Source of the DNA: Leucobacter viscericola
GTDB lineage: Bacteria; Actinomycetota; Actinomycetes; Actinomycetales; Microbacteriaceae
Direction: 5' to 3'
DNA: 64,000 nucleotides
Assembly (NCBI RefSeq): GCF_011299575.1
Contig: NZ_CP049863.1
Location: forward strand, 806,001 to 870,000
Shown here: positions 38,917-47,567 of the stretch, piece after piece
How positions within the stretch are numbered: the first letter of the stretch is position 1
Layout: every line of letters begins with the position of its first letter
Translations under genes and position numbers: made by a program
The notes under the pieces: model-generated
Seen by the model: only the letters and a program-made list of their open reading frames with translations
What the model was told of the DNA's origin: nothing
Databases searched by the model: none

Positions 38917-40358
38917 ACCTCCCGGTAGTCGATGCCGAGCAGCGATGCTGCGGCACGATAGGTTTCTGCCCGGCTTCCCGTCGAGAGGCTCCAGTGGTGG
39001 CCCACGCCGGTCGCCGACCACGCGTCAACCCACTCGCCCGGATCCCGGGCGAAGTCGACGCGGGTTGTGGTGTTGCCAATCTGCAGGAGTGGCCCCGGCA
39101 CCGCGGTGCCCTCCGATACAACAAAGGAAAGCGTGCCGTCAGCGTCTTGCCCGAGGCCGAGCAGGGTCACCGGCCCCTGCTGCACGTCGAACTCGACCGA
39201 GACACCCCAGCCGCGCTTACCGTGGTAAACACCGAGGCCGCGCAGCAGCGGATCGCGGGCCGACACCGCGAGGTGCGCCGGTCCGTCGTGCCCCATCTCA
39301 ACAACGTTGTCTTCAAAGTTCAGGGCCTGAATCTCGCAGAACGAGCCGCCCGCGCCGATCACCTGTGATGCGAGCTGGGCGACGGTGGTGCGCAGCTCGA
39401 ACTCGCCGGTTGCCGGGATGCCGCGTGCGGTCAGCAGCGAGGCGCCGAGAATCATGCCCGCCCCGATGCGCTCGTGCAGTTCGCCGTCGAGCCCGCGGTG
39501 GTAGTACGCGAGCGAGTCGAGGTCGAAGTCGTCGATGAGGCGGTCGAGCGCGACCGACACCCGGGCACCCCAGGCGAAGTCCTCTTCTTTCACGGAGTCA
39601 TCAACGGTGAAGAGTTCTCGGGCGAGACCGATCCTCTCGGCCGTTTCTGCTTCCGAAACCGCGTCGATGCGCACCCGCAGATCGTCAAACTCGAGCACCT
39701 CCACGTGCGAGCCGAAGGTTGCGGGCAGCAGCGTGAGGTCGGTCGAGACGTCGAGCATGCCCGGGTACAGGTGTCCCATGAGGCCGTGCCTAGCGTGACG
39801 AAGCGCGGCCCGCACGTGCGCCGCCGCGATCCACTGTTCGATGCGATGCCACGCGCTCTCTTGCCGCAGCCAGCCGGACACCGAGCGGAACGGGATCCCC
39901 GCCCGGCGAAACACGTTGCCAACTTCCGGCACCGGGCACTGGCCGCAGTAGGCGAGCCACTCCCCCGTCGTGAAGCTCGCGTGATCCATCTTTTCGGTGG
40001 GCTGCAGGTCGATGACCAGCACCGGCGCCCCAGATCGCTGCGCAATCGGAAGCACCATCGAAGCGGTCAGATAGGTCGTGAGGAACAGCACGATGAGGTC
40101 ACAGTCAGCACGGCGCAGCTCCTCTGCTGCGGCCGCCCCCTCCTGCGCGTCCGAGATGAAACCGACATCGGTCACCTCGGCGTCCATCTCGGCGAAACGA
40201 TCCGATACGTACCGCGATGATTCCTGCAGCTGCGGCAACAGCGCCGGAAACTGCGGCCAGTAGGTACCGAGGCCACCGGCCACCAGCCCAATACGGGGCT
40301 TGCGGCGGGTCTTCATGGGAAGCAACTCGGAGATGTTGCGATCGGGTGCGGAGTGCAT
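38913..40358 (-). CDS. L-fucose/L-arabinose isomerase family protein
   Basis: The protein has 481 residues. The N-terminal domain resembles FucI/AraA folds (RIGLVAGGLGTYWPQFPALL region). Metal-ligand candidates lie in the GLDGELHERIGAGMILGASLL part (about 285-300) and GMGHDGPAH-like VVEMGHDGPAHLAV (about 353-366). In a rhamnose operon that also has RhaI, it may isomerise another deoxysugar or a rhamnose product, or back up RhaI. A second start at Met15 is possible. Exact substrate unknown. Confidence 0.85.
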   Translation of the reverse strand: MHSAPDRNISELLPMKTRRKPRIGLVAGGLGTYWPQFPALLPQLQESSRYVSDRFAEMDAEVTDVGFISDAQEGAAAAEELRRADCDLIVLFLTTYLTASMVLPIAQRSGAPVLVIDLQPTEKMDHASFTTGEWLAYCGQCPVPEVGNVFRRAGIPFRSVSGWLRQESAWHRIEQWIAAAHVRAALRHARHGLMGHLYPGMLDVSTDLTLLPATFGSHVEVLEFDDLRVRIDAVSEAETAERIGLARELFTVDDSVKEEDFAWGARVSVALDRLIDDFDLDSLAYYHRGLDGELHERIGAGMILGASLLTARGIPATGEFELRTTVAQLASQVIGAGGSFCEIQALNFEDNVVEMGHDGPAHLAVSARDPLLRGLGVYHGKRGWGVSVEFDVQQGPVTLLGLGQDADGTLSFVVSEGTAVPGPLLQIGNTTTRVDFARDPGEWVDAWSATGVGHHWSLSTGSRAETYRAAASLLGIDYREV

Positions 40359-40440
40359 GGTGAAACCGTTCCTGGGTAAAAGAAGTGCTTGGGGTGTGCG
40401 GGACCGGAGGTCCGGCCCCGCACGTCAAACGAGCTGCGAT

Positions 40441-41511
40441 CTAGAAGTCGTAGTCGTCGATGTTGTCTTTGTTGAAGACCGTCGGCGGTCCCACGATCAC
40501 AAGACCGTCGGCGCCAACCTTGCGCTCGCCAAGATCCCCGGCCTTGAACGTGTCGCCTTCCTTGCCGGTGATCGAGCCATCGTCGAGGGCCATACCCGCG
40601 AAAGCTGCAACGTAACCCAGCTGAGCCGGATCCCAGAGCGCAAACTCGGTGACGGTGCCGTCCTTCACGAACGGACGCATCTCGTTCGGCAGTCCAAGAC
40701 CGGTAAGTGCAACCTTGCCCTTGTACTCAGAGGTCGAGAGGTACCGAGCCGTGGCAGCGATGCCAACCGTGGTCGGCGAGATGATGCCCTTCAGGTTCGG
40801 GTATGCCTGCATCAGGCCCTGGGCCTCCTGGAACGACTTGGTGTCGTCATCGTCGCCGTACACCTTCGTGACGAGCTTGATCTTGGAGTAGTCAGGGTTC
40901 GACTTCAGCTCCTCCTCCATGTACTTGATCCACTCGTTCTGGTTCGTAGCATTTGCGGTTGCCGAGAGGATCGCGATGTCACCCTCGCCACCGATCTGCT
41001 CCGAGATCAGCTTGAGCTGAATCAGCGCGACATCCTTTGCAACGACCTGGCTGACGAAGATGTCGCGGCAGTCCTTGTTGGTGTCGGAGTCGAAGGCGAC
41101 AATCTTTGCGCCGCCATCACGGGCTTCCTTCAGCGACGGGCAGACGGCATCGGGATCGTTTGCAGCGATCACGATCACGTTGGTTCCGGCCTGCGTCTCT
41201 GCGTTGATGAACGAGACCTGGCTCGAAGCGCTCGCGTCGAGCGGTCCGACGACCTGGCTTGACTTGAAGCCAGCTGCTTTTGCTCCCTTTTCGCCGCCGC
41301 CAAGCACTACATCGGTGTACGGGTTGTTCAGCTGCTTCGGGATGAAGGTGATGGTCTGATCGCTTTTGCCGCCTCCATCGCCGCTGCCGGAGTCAGCCTT
41401 GTCTCCGGAGCCGGACGATGAACACCCGGTCAGGGCGATCGCTGCGACGGCAATCATTGATGCTGTGAGCGCGAGTCCACTTCGACCCCGCCGCGTCATT
41501 GAGAGTTTCAT
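40441..41511 (-). CDS. rhaS: Rhamnose ABC transporter, substrate-binding lipoprotein
   Basis: The protein has 356 residues with a lipoprotein signal (lipobox ALTGC, Cys at about 29) followed by a Ser/Gly-rich linker. It has the periplasmic-binding type I fold of sugar-binding proteins. The order rhaT-rhaP-rhaQ-rhaS and the enzymes downstream assign it to L-rhamnose uptake, as in rhizobial RhaSTPQ. In a Gram-positive cell it is tethered to the outer face of the membrane. Confidence 0.9.
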   Translation of the reverse strand: MKLSMTRRGRSGLALTASMIAVAAIALTGCSSSGSGDKADSGSGDGGGKSDQTITFIPKQLNNPYTDVVLGGGEKGAKAAGFKSSQVVGPLDASASSQVSFINAETQAGTNVIVIAANDPDAVCPSLKEARDGGAKIVAFDSDTNKDCRDIFVSQVVAKDVALIQLKLISEQIGGEGDIAILSATANATNQNEWIKYMEEELKSNPDYSKIKLVTKVYGDDDDTKSFQEAQGLMQAYPNLKGIISPTTVGIAATARYLSTSEYKGKVALTGLGLPNEMRPFVKDGTVTEFALWDPAQLGYVAAFAGMALDDGSITGKEGDTFKAGDLGERKVGADGLVIVGPPTVFNKDNIDDYDF

Positions 41512-41534
41512 TCTGCGTTCCTTTCAAGTTGGCG

Positions 41535-42626
41535 TCAGACGCCGGGTGTTCCTGAACCGGAGGGCTCCGGAAGTTCTTTTCGTATTCGGCGATCGTGCGC
41601 CCAGCGCTTAAACGCCGCCCCGATGCTGGGGGTGATGACCGAGACGATCAGCAGTGTGCCGGTGACTATGATGAGCACCACGTCAGAGACTCGACCGAGG
41701 CGCAGCGCGTAGTTGATCGTACCGATCAGCAGCACACCCGCGAAGACACCGGGGATCGATCCCTTACCGCCGAAGATCGAGACGCCGCCGAGCAGCACCG
41801 CGGCAACGACAGTGAGTTCGAGGCCCGAGGCGTTATCAGAGCGAGCGCTCGAATAGCGAAGTGTCCAGTAGATGCCAGCGAGTGCCGAGACACCACCGCT
41901 CGCAACGTAGAGCCAAAACTTCGACTTCACGATGTCGATACCCACGAAGCGAGCCGCTTCCTTTGAGTAGCCCATCGCGTACAGGCCGCGACCGAACGGT
42001 GTGAAGTGCAGCAGCATGCCGAAGATCACCACGATCAGCAGCACCCCGATCATGACGGTTGGGATGCCGGTCGATCCAATCTTCGACGTGAAGAAGGCGG
42101 TGAACTCGGGCGGAAAGTTCGCCACGGCGTTGTCACCGATCACCACGAGCGCGAGCCCACGGAACAGTGCGAGCGTGCCGATCGTGACCGCGAGTGACGG
42201 CAGTCCCACCACACTCACGAGGAAGCCGTTGAAAGCGCCAGCCACGATCCCGATTCCAATCGAAATCGCGATCGCCGTGCCCATGTCGAATCCTGCGGCC
42301 CACATGACACCGAGTGAGGCGCTTGTGAGACCCGCGATCGAGGCCACTGACAGGTCAATCTCACCGGTGATGATGATCAGCGTCATCGGCATCGCGATGA
42401 GCAGAACCGGGATCACGTCGAGCAGCAGAAACCCAACCGTGACCGGCGAAGCGAAGCGCGGGATCGTGAGCGAAAACAGCAGGATCGTTGCAAGCAGAAT
42501 GCCGATCATGATCGCGTCGCGGCTCAACAGCCAGCGTGCGATGCCGGTGCGCCCCTTTGGCTCACCGCTCAGCGTTTTTGAGGTGCTCGCGATCGTCAGC
42601 GATGCCGAGGTCTCGGTGCTCGTCAT
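41535..42626 (-). CDS. rhaQ: Rhamnose ABC transporter permease
   Basis: The protein has 363 residues and 8-10 hydrophobic helices of the RbsC/BPD_transp_2 family. The EAA-like segment (AVLLGGVSIFGGKGSIPG, about 270-288) contacts the ATPase. An N-terminal polar extension of about 30 residues and a basic C-terminal tail are present. The start overlaps the rhaP stop by 4 bases. It forms the channel together with the next gene; which of the two is RhaP or RhaQ is set by order only. Confidence 0.88.
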   Translation of the reverse strand: MTSTETSASLTIASTSKTLSGEPKGRTGIARWLLSRDAIMIGILLATILLFSLTIPRFASPVTVGFLLLDVIPVLLIAMPMTLIIITGEIDLSVASIAGLTSASLGVMWAAGFDMGTAIAISIGIGIVAGAFNGFLVSVVGLPSLAVTIGTLALFRGLALVVIGDNAVANFPPEFTAFFTSKIGSTGIPTVMIGVLLIVVIFGMLLHFTPFGRGLYAMGYSKEAARFVGIDIVKSKFWLYVASGGVSALAGIYWTLRYSSARSDNASGLELTVVAAVLLGGVSIFGGKGSIPGVFAGVLLIGTINYALRLGRVSDVVLIIVTGTLLIVSVITPSIGAAFKRWAHDRRIRKELPEPSGSGTPGV

Positions 42627-43678
42627 TTTGTTTCCTCCTGCTTGGCACCCTCGACCGAGTTGCTGACTTTAAGTTTTCGTGCGGTGCGGAGCGATGCGAG
42701 TCGATCGATCAGGATCGCAGCGAGAATCAGAATGCCGACGATCGCCTGCTGCCAGAACTTGTCGACCCGCAGCGCCGTGAGCGCCCCCGTGATTGTCGTC
42801 AGGAGCAACGCACCGAGACCAGCTCCGATCACGGATCCGCTGCCACCGAAGATCGCAACACCACCGACCACCGCCGCGGCGACCACGTTCAGTTCCATGC
42901 CGGTTCCAGTGGTCGCACCGACCGAGTTGAAGCGAGCCGCGTACAGCACACCCGCGAGGCCCGCGAGCGCTCCGTTGGCGAGAAAGGCCACAAGCACACG
43001 CTTCTGTACCTTGATGCCAAACAGGATCGCAGCGTCGGGATCCGATCCGATCGCGTAGAGATCGCGCCCCGGTCGGGTGCCAATGAGAATCACGGCGATG
43101 ACCGCAACAACAAGGATCGCAATCAGTGTGATGATCGGAAAACCCAGGAAGCTGTCTACGGCAAGATTGCCGAACTCATCGGGACGATCATCGGCAAAGT
43201 ACTGCGTGCCGCCCGCCCACCAGTTGTTGATGCCGCGGAACACGTAGAGGGTACCCAGCGTGATGACCAGCGCGGGGACCTTCGCGACCGTGACCAGCAG
43301 GCCATTGACGAGTCCCAGTAGCGCCCCAAACAGGATCCCAATCACAAACACGATCCAGATCGGGATCCCCTCGGCCATCACAAACAGCGTGCCGGTGCCG
43401 TAGGCGACGAGCCCTAGCATTGACCCGACCGACAGGTCGATGTTTCGCGTGATGATCAGCAGGGTTTGGCCCGCCGCCAAAATGATCATGATGGTCGCGT
43501 TGAGCAGCAGATCCTTTGTGCCCTGCGGTGACAGGAACAGCGGGTTCGCTGCGTACGTGAGACCGATCAGCGCGATCAGCGCGATGGTAACGGGGAGCTC
43601 TCTGGCGCGCAGGATTGATCCCACGCGGGAGTTCGGTTTTGCCGGCGCCTTCACCGGCGTGACTTGTGCGGTACTCAT
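42623..43678 (-). CDS. rhaP: Rhamnose ABC transporter permease
   Basis: The protein has 351 residues, the paralogous permease of the same RbsC-type importer. Helices fill about 30-330; AAAVVGGVAIFGGSGSVIG (about 262-280) is the coupling segment. Four-base overlaps with the ATPase gene upstream and the second permease downstream show translational coupling. Confidence 0.9.
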   Translation of the reverse strand: MSTAQVTPVKAPAKPNSRVGSILRARELPVTIALIALIGLTYAANPLFLSPQGTKDLLLNATIMIILAAGQTLLIITRNIDLSVGSMLGLVAYGTGTLFVMAEGIPIWIVFVIGILFGALLGLVNGLLVTVAKVPALVITLGTLYVFRGINNWWAGGTQYFADDRPDEFGNLAVDSFLGFPIITLIAILVVAVIAVILIGTRPGRDLYAIGSDPDAAILFGIKVQKRVLVAFLANGALAGLAGVLYAARFNSVGATTGTGMELNVVAAAVVGGVAIFGGSGSVIGAGLGALLLTTITGALTALRVDKFWQQAIVGILILAAILIDRLASLRTARKLKVSNSVEGAKQEETK

Positions 43679-45222
43679 TCGGGGGCTCCCTGCGTTGCCT
43701 GGGCAAGGTTGTGGGTGGCGGCGTACATGACGTTTTCGGGGGTGGCATCAGCACGGTCGATGGTGGCGGTGACTTGGCCCTCACACATCACAACGACTCG
43801 ATCGGCCATGCCGAGCACCTCGGGAAGTTCGCTCGAGATCATGATGATGGCGATGCCCTCGTTCGCGAGGTCGGAGAGCAGGCGGTGCACCTCAGACTTC
43901 GTGCCGACGTCGATGCCGCGTGTTGGTTCGTCGACGATCAGCAGGCGCGGGTGCATGGAGAGCCACTTGGCCAGCACCACTTTCTGCTGGTTACCGCCCG
44001 AGAGCGTCGAGGCCGCGTAGTCGATAGACCCCGTCTTCACCTGCAAGCGCTGGGTCCATTCCTGGGCAACCGCACGCTCGCGCGATCCGCTGATCAACCC
44101 AAACCGAGCCAGGCGCTTGCGAAGCGCGAGCGTTGCGTTGCGCCCCACGGAGAGATCCATGACCAGCCCCTGCTTGCGGCGATCCTCGGGCACAAAGCCG
44201 ATGCCGGCGGTGATTGCGTGCTGCACTTTGCGCTTGGGCAGCTTCTCCCCCAGCATCTGAACGGAACCGGAATCGTAGCCGTCGACACCAAAGACCGCCC
44301 TGGCGACCTCGGAACGACCGGCGCCAACGAGACCGGAAAGGCCGAGGATCTCGCCCGCTCGCACCTCAAAACTCACGTTACTGAAGACACCCGCGCTGGT
44401 GAGGTTCTCAACCTTGAGCACAACGTCGCCGATGGGCGCGTCTTCCTTCGGGAACAGCTGGTCGATGTCGCGACCGACCATTTCTTTCACGATGCCCTCG
44501 ATGGTCGCGTCGCGTGTCATAACGGTCGAGATGTACCGACCGTCGCGCATGACGGTGATGCGGTCGGTGAGCGCAAACACCTCTTCGAAGCGGTGGGAGA
44601 TGAACATGATGGCGGCACCGCGGTCGCGCAGCGCGCGGGCCACCGTAAAGAGCCGCTCGACCTCAACACCGCTCAGTGCGGCAGTTGGTTCGTCCATGAT
44701 GAGCACACGCGCGTCGATGGAGATGGCCTTGGCGATCTCGATGATCTGCTGATCCGCGATCGAAAGCCCCTCAGCAACGCGATCAGGATCGATGGGCACC
44801 CCTAACTGTGCGAACAGCTCCTCGGCCTTTGCGCGCATCGTGGCGCGGCTAATGAGACCGAGCGCACCCTTGGGCTGGCGGCCGATAAAGATGTTTTCTG
44901 CGACGGTGAGATCGGGGAAGAGCGTTGGCTCTTGGTAGATAACCGAGATCCCCGCGTTTTTGCTATCGCCGACCGTTCGGAAGCTCTGCGGTTCACCTTC
45001 GATGCGGAAGTCACCAGCATCGGGTGTGTAGAGCCCCGCCATGACCTTCACAAGCGTGGACTTGCCCGCGCCGTTTTCGCCAACGAGGGCGTGAATCTCA
45101 CCTGCGTGCAGCTCGATCGTGCCGTCAGCGAGCGCAACCACCGGCCCAAATGTCTTAACGGCCCCTCGCAGCGAAAGTAGTGCTTCGCCCGGGTGTTCCG
45201 TCTGACTGGGTGCCAGATTCAT
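43675..45222 (-). CDS. rhaT: Rhamnose ABC transporter ATPase (double domain)
   Basis: The protein has 515 residues with two ABC domains, as in RbsA/MglA. First Walker A is GENGAGKSTL (about 45) with LSIADQQIIEIA signature-like; the second half has the signature LSGGNQQKVVLAK and Walker B LLIVDEPTRGID. The start at ATG 45222 is preferred, because GAGAGGAC is 7 bases upstream; an in-frame start at 45237 lacks a site. It is the first gene of the transport operon (rhaT-P-Q-S, isomerase-like, rhaM, rhaI). Confidence 0.93.
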   Translation of the reverse strand: MNLAPSQTEHPGEALLSLRGAVKTFGPVVALADGTIELHAGEIHALVGENGAGKSTLVKVMAGLYTPDAGDFRIEGEPQSFRTVGDSKNAGISVIYQEPTLFPDLTVAENIFIGRQPKGALGLISRATMRAKAEELFAQLGVPIDPDRVAEGLSIADQQIIEIAKAISIDARVLIMDEPTAALSGVEVERLFTVARALRDRGAAIMFISHRFEEVFALTDRITVMRDGRYISTVMTRDATIEGIVKEMVGRDIDQLFPKEDAPIGDVVLKVENLTSAGVFSNVSFEVRAGEILGLSGLVGAGRSEVARAVFGVDGYDSGSVQMLGEKLPKRKVQHAITAGIGFVPEDRRKQGLVMDLSVGRNATLALRKRLARFGLISGSRERAVAQEWTQRLQVKTGSIDYAASTLSGGNQQKVVLAKWLSMHPRLLIVDEPTRGIDVGTKSEVHRLLSDLANEGIAIIMISSELPEVLGMADRVVVMCEGQVTATIDRADATPENVMYAATHNLAQATQGAPE

Positions 45223-45242
45223 GTGCGTCCTCTCCATTGAGG

Positions 45243-45262
45243 AAAATGAAACGATTCATTTT
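45243..45262. promoter_or_regulatory. LacI-type operator of the rhamnose transport operon
   Basis: AAAATGAAACGATTCATTTT is a near-perfect palindrome with a central CG. It sits just downstream of the -10 element of the minus-strand promoter, where a bound repressor would block transcription. Confidence 0.8.
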
Positions 45263-45273
45263 CGACTGGGGCA

Positions 45274-45303
45274 AGACTATTATTTGACCGGTTTGCTTGT
45301 CAA
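45274..45303 (-). promoter_or_regulatory. Promoter of the rhamnose transport operon
   Basis: On the minus strand, a perfect TTGACA (45298-45303) and TAGTCT (45274-45279) are separated by 18 bases. The start site would lie near 45267, directly before the operator. Confidence 0.75.
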
Positions 45304-45333
45304 GTGATTGCCTTCGACATACGCTAACCGTTA

Positions 45334-45363
45334 TTGAAGCGTTTCAAAGAGTGCCGGTAAGAT
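45334..45363 (+). promoter_or_regulatory. lacI promoter with overlapping operator
   Basis: TTGAAG (45334-45339) and TAAGAT (45358-45363) are 18 bases apart. The operator TTGAAGCGTTTCAA (45334-45347) covers the -35 element, pointing to autorepression. Confidence 0.65.
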
Positions 45364-45406
45364 ACATAACTGTAAGCGAACCCACGACTGCAAGGAGGCG
45401 ACCGCC

Positions 45407-46414
45407 ATGAGCGTGAGTGTGCGAGATGTTGCCCGCGAAGCAGGGGTATCGGTCGGAACCGTCTCCAATGTGTTGAATCGCCCCGACATCGTTTCTCCCG
45501 CCACCGTCGAGCGGGTCACCCTCGCCATCGAGCACCTCGGTTTTGTGCGCAACGATGCCGCCCGCCAGCTTCGCGCTGGGCGCAGTCACACTATTGGGCT
45601 CGTTGTGCTCGACACCCGCAACCCGTTTTTCACCGACCTCGCGCACGGGGCCCAAAACCGCGCGCTAACCGAGGGCTACACCGTGCTGCTCGGCGGCAGC
45701 GACGAGTCGAGCGACCGCGAATCAACACTGCTCGATCTTTTCGAGGAGCAGCGCGTAGCGGGTGTGCTCATCTCCCCCGTGCGCACCGACCTCAGCCGCC
45801 TGTGGCGACTGCGCGAGGCGGGCACCCAGGTGGTGCTTGTTGACCGCGGCAGCTCAGACCACTCGTTCTCTTCCGTGTCGGTCGACGACGTCAAGGGCGG
45901 CAGCGCCGCGGCGCAGCACCTCATCGACATCGGTCGTCGACGCATCGCGTTTATCGGCGGGCCGGTCGATATCGAGCAGGTCGGCCAGCGCCTCGAGGGC
46001 GCCCAGTCGGTTGTTGCGCGATACGCCGATGCAGCCCTCACCATCTACCCGACCGAGGCACTCACCGTGCTCGAGGGGCGGCGCATCGCTGAGCAGATCT
46101 CGGCTCTGCCACCCGCGAAGCGACCCGACGCAATCTTCGCCGCCAACGATCTGCTCGCGATGGGCGTCATTCAGGCGCTGGTCATGTCAGGATCGCTCCG
46201 CGTGCCCGAAGACATCGCGCTTGTCGGCTACGACGACATCGATTTTGCCAGTGCCGCGGTTGTGCCAATCACGTCGGTGCGGCAGCCGTCATCCGAGATC
46301 GGGGCAACCGCCGTTGAGCTGCTGCTGCGCGAGACCGCGGGAGCCTCCGAGCGTGAACAGATCGTGTTCCAGCCCGAGCTCATCGCGCGGGCCTCGACAC
46401 TCGGCAATCGCTGA
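45407..46414 (+). CDS. LacI family regulator of rhamnose genes
   Basis: The protein has 335 residues. The helix-turn-helix (VRDVAREAGVSVGTVSNVLN, about 4-23) and hinge helix (AARQLRAGRSHTIG, about 48-61) are followed by a type I periplasmic-binding-like sensor domain. The ribosome site AAGGAGG is strong. It is divergent from rhaT; operators of its class occur in its own promoter, the rhaT promoter and before the rhamnosidase. It most likely represses all three until L-rhamnose or a relative binds. Confidence 0.93.
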   Translation: MSVSVRDVAREAGVSVGTVSNVLNRPDIVSPATVERVTLAIEHLGFVRNDAARQLRAGRSHTIGLVVLDTRNPFFTDLAHGAQNRALTEGYTVLLGGSDESSDRESTLLDLFEEQRVAGVLISPVRTDLSRLWRLREAGTQVVLVDRGSSDHSFSSVSVDDVKGGSAAAQHLIDIGRRRIAFIGGPVDIEQVGQRLEGAQSVVARYADAALTIYPTEALTVLEGRRIAEQISALPPAKRPDAIFAANDLLAMGVIQALVMSGSLRVPEDIALVGYDDIDFASAAVVPITSVRQPSSEIGATAVELLLRETAGASEREQIVFQPELIARASTLGNR

Positions 46415-46501
46415 CGGAGCTGGGCGGATTCACTCGTCCGTCTGAGCGCTAATCCCCAGCAATAATCGCACGCGGTCTGGCCCCGCACCCTCCCCCGGCG
46501 A

Positions 46502-46576
46502 GTGCCCACCTAAACAGCAAGTACCCACCTAAACCACCCGCATCATATGTGGGCACTAGTCACTTACGTGGGCACG
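46502..46576. repeat. Large imperfect hairpin with doubled GTGCCCAC blocks
   Basis: The left arm (46502-46531) contains two copies of an AGTGCCCACCTAAAC-type block, and the right arm (46548-46576) holds two copies of the complement (GTGGGCAC). The arms pair over about 28 bases with few mismatches. It lies 87 bases after lacI and may end its transcript. Its sequence is unlike the other hairpins in the window. Confidence 0.75.
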
Positions 46577-46656
46577 AGCCAAGTCTTAGTGGCGCAGACT
46601 CCCCGATCCAAGCCCCACCAAGAAGGCGCTCCGCCATCCCAGGCTGACGCCCTCGC

Positions 46657-46852
46657 CGAAAGTGCACTTCAGCGCCGAGCCTGCAGTTCTGAACCGCGGT
46701 CTCGGCACCGGAACGCAATCTCGGCACCAGACCGCACGCTCGGCACCGAAACGCAACCTCGACACCAGACCGCACGCTCGGCACCGAAACGCAACCTCGA
46801 CATCAGACTGCACGCTCGGCACCGAAACTCGACCTCGACACCAGGCGGCAGC
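46657..46852. repeat. 19-bp repeat array 1 with inversion centre
   Basis: One reverse-orientation unit (46657-46675), a centre of 19+6 bases (46676-46700, CGAGCCTGCAGTTCTGAAC then CGCGGT), then eight head-to-tail 19-base units from 46701 to 46852 (CTCGGCACCGAAACGCAAC type). Alternate units are more alike, which gives a 38-base super-period. There are no spacers. The 501-base gap between lacI and smpB (46415-46914) holds this array, the GTGCCCAC hairpin and no gene that I can support. Confidence 0.92.
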
Positions 46853-46914
46853 CATCAGCTCCCAAGCATCAGCCATAGGCCCAAAGCACGACACCGCGCC
46901 CGAAACTTTGCGCG

Positions 46915-47391
46915 CTACTCCCCCAGGTGCTTGCGCGCAGAAATGGCGCGCTCCGCCTCACGACGGTCCTGGCGCTCGCGCAGCGTCTGACGCTTGTCGT
47001 ATTCCTTTTTGCCGCGGGCGAGTGCGATCTCAACCTTTGCGCGGCCATCCAAGAAGTACATGCGCAGCGGCACAATTGTCATGCCACCCTCGCGGGTCTT
47101 CTGGTACAACTTGTCAATCTCGTGCCGGTGCAACAGCAGCTTGCGCTTGCGACGCGGAGCATGGTTCGTCCACGATCCGTTGAGGTACTCGGGAATGTAG
47201 GCGGCATCAAGCCAGGCCTCACCGCGCTCGATGAACACGTACCCGTCGACGAGCGAGGCACGCCCCATGCGCAGCGATTTCACCTCGCTGCCCGTGAGCA
47301 CCATTCCCGCCTCGTAGGTGTCGATGATGAGGTACTCGTGCCGAGCCTTCTTGTTCGAAGCAATCAGCTTCTCGCCAGTTTCCTTGGCCAT
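46915..47391 (-). CDS. smpB: SsrA-binding protein SmpB
   Basis: Binds tmRNA and places it in stalled ribosomes. It has 158 residues, typical length. The start is ATG 47391 ([20 protein letters not shown]); the GTG two codons earlier is less likely. Core motifs are [16 protein letters not shown] and the C-terminal basic tail [22 protein letters not shown], which enters the mRNA channel. It follows ftsX on the same strand. Confidence 0.97.
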   Translation of the reverse strand: MAKETGEKLIASNKKARHEYLIIDTYEAGMVLTGSEVKSLRMGRASLVDGYVFIERGEAWLDAAYIPEYLNGSWTNHAPRRKRKLLLHRHEIDKLYQKTREGGMTIVPLRMYFLDGRAKVEIALARGKKEYDKRQTLRERQDRREAERAISARKHLGE

Positions 47392-47458
47392 CCCCACATC
47401 CTTTCCTACTCGCGCGGGCGCAATGCCCCAGACTATCTGATTTCAACCACCGCCAACA

Positions 47459-47552
47459 TATCAGCCGGCACAGACACATCAACCGGCACAGACACGTCAG
47501 CCGGACAGAAACCGCGGTTTCCATCCGGCTGATCCACCAGCACCGGCTGGCG
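47459..47552. repeat. CAGCCGG hairpin element, copy 2
   Basis: A hairpin at 47497-47532 (TCAGCCGGA with TCCGGCTGA, inner AAACC/GGTTT around GC) is preceded by two and a half direct repeats of an 18-base unit (TCAGCCGGCACAGACACA type) and followed by CACCGGCTGGCGTG. The GCGGTTTCCA...CCGGCTG blocks match the element at 22881-22972. It lies between smpB and ftsX. Confidence 0.8.
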
Positions 47553-47567
47553 TGCAGAACTTAGGTG

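Noticed and set aside
40300..41262. A 320-residue frame antisense to the rhamnose-binding protein
   Set aside because: Mirror of a conserved gene without its own start signal.
46547..47183. Open frames across 19-bp array 1 that give repeated peptides
   Set aside because: A 19-base period is open in all frames by chance in GC-rich sequence. There is no ribosome site, and two frames on each strand give equally long peptides.
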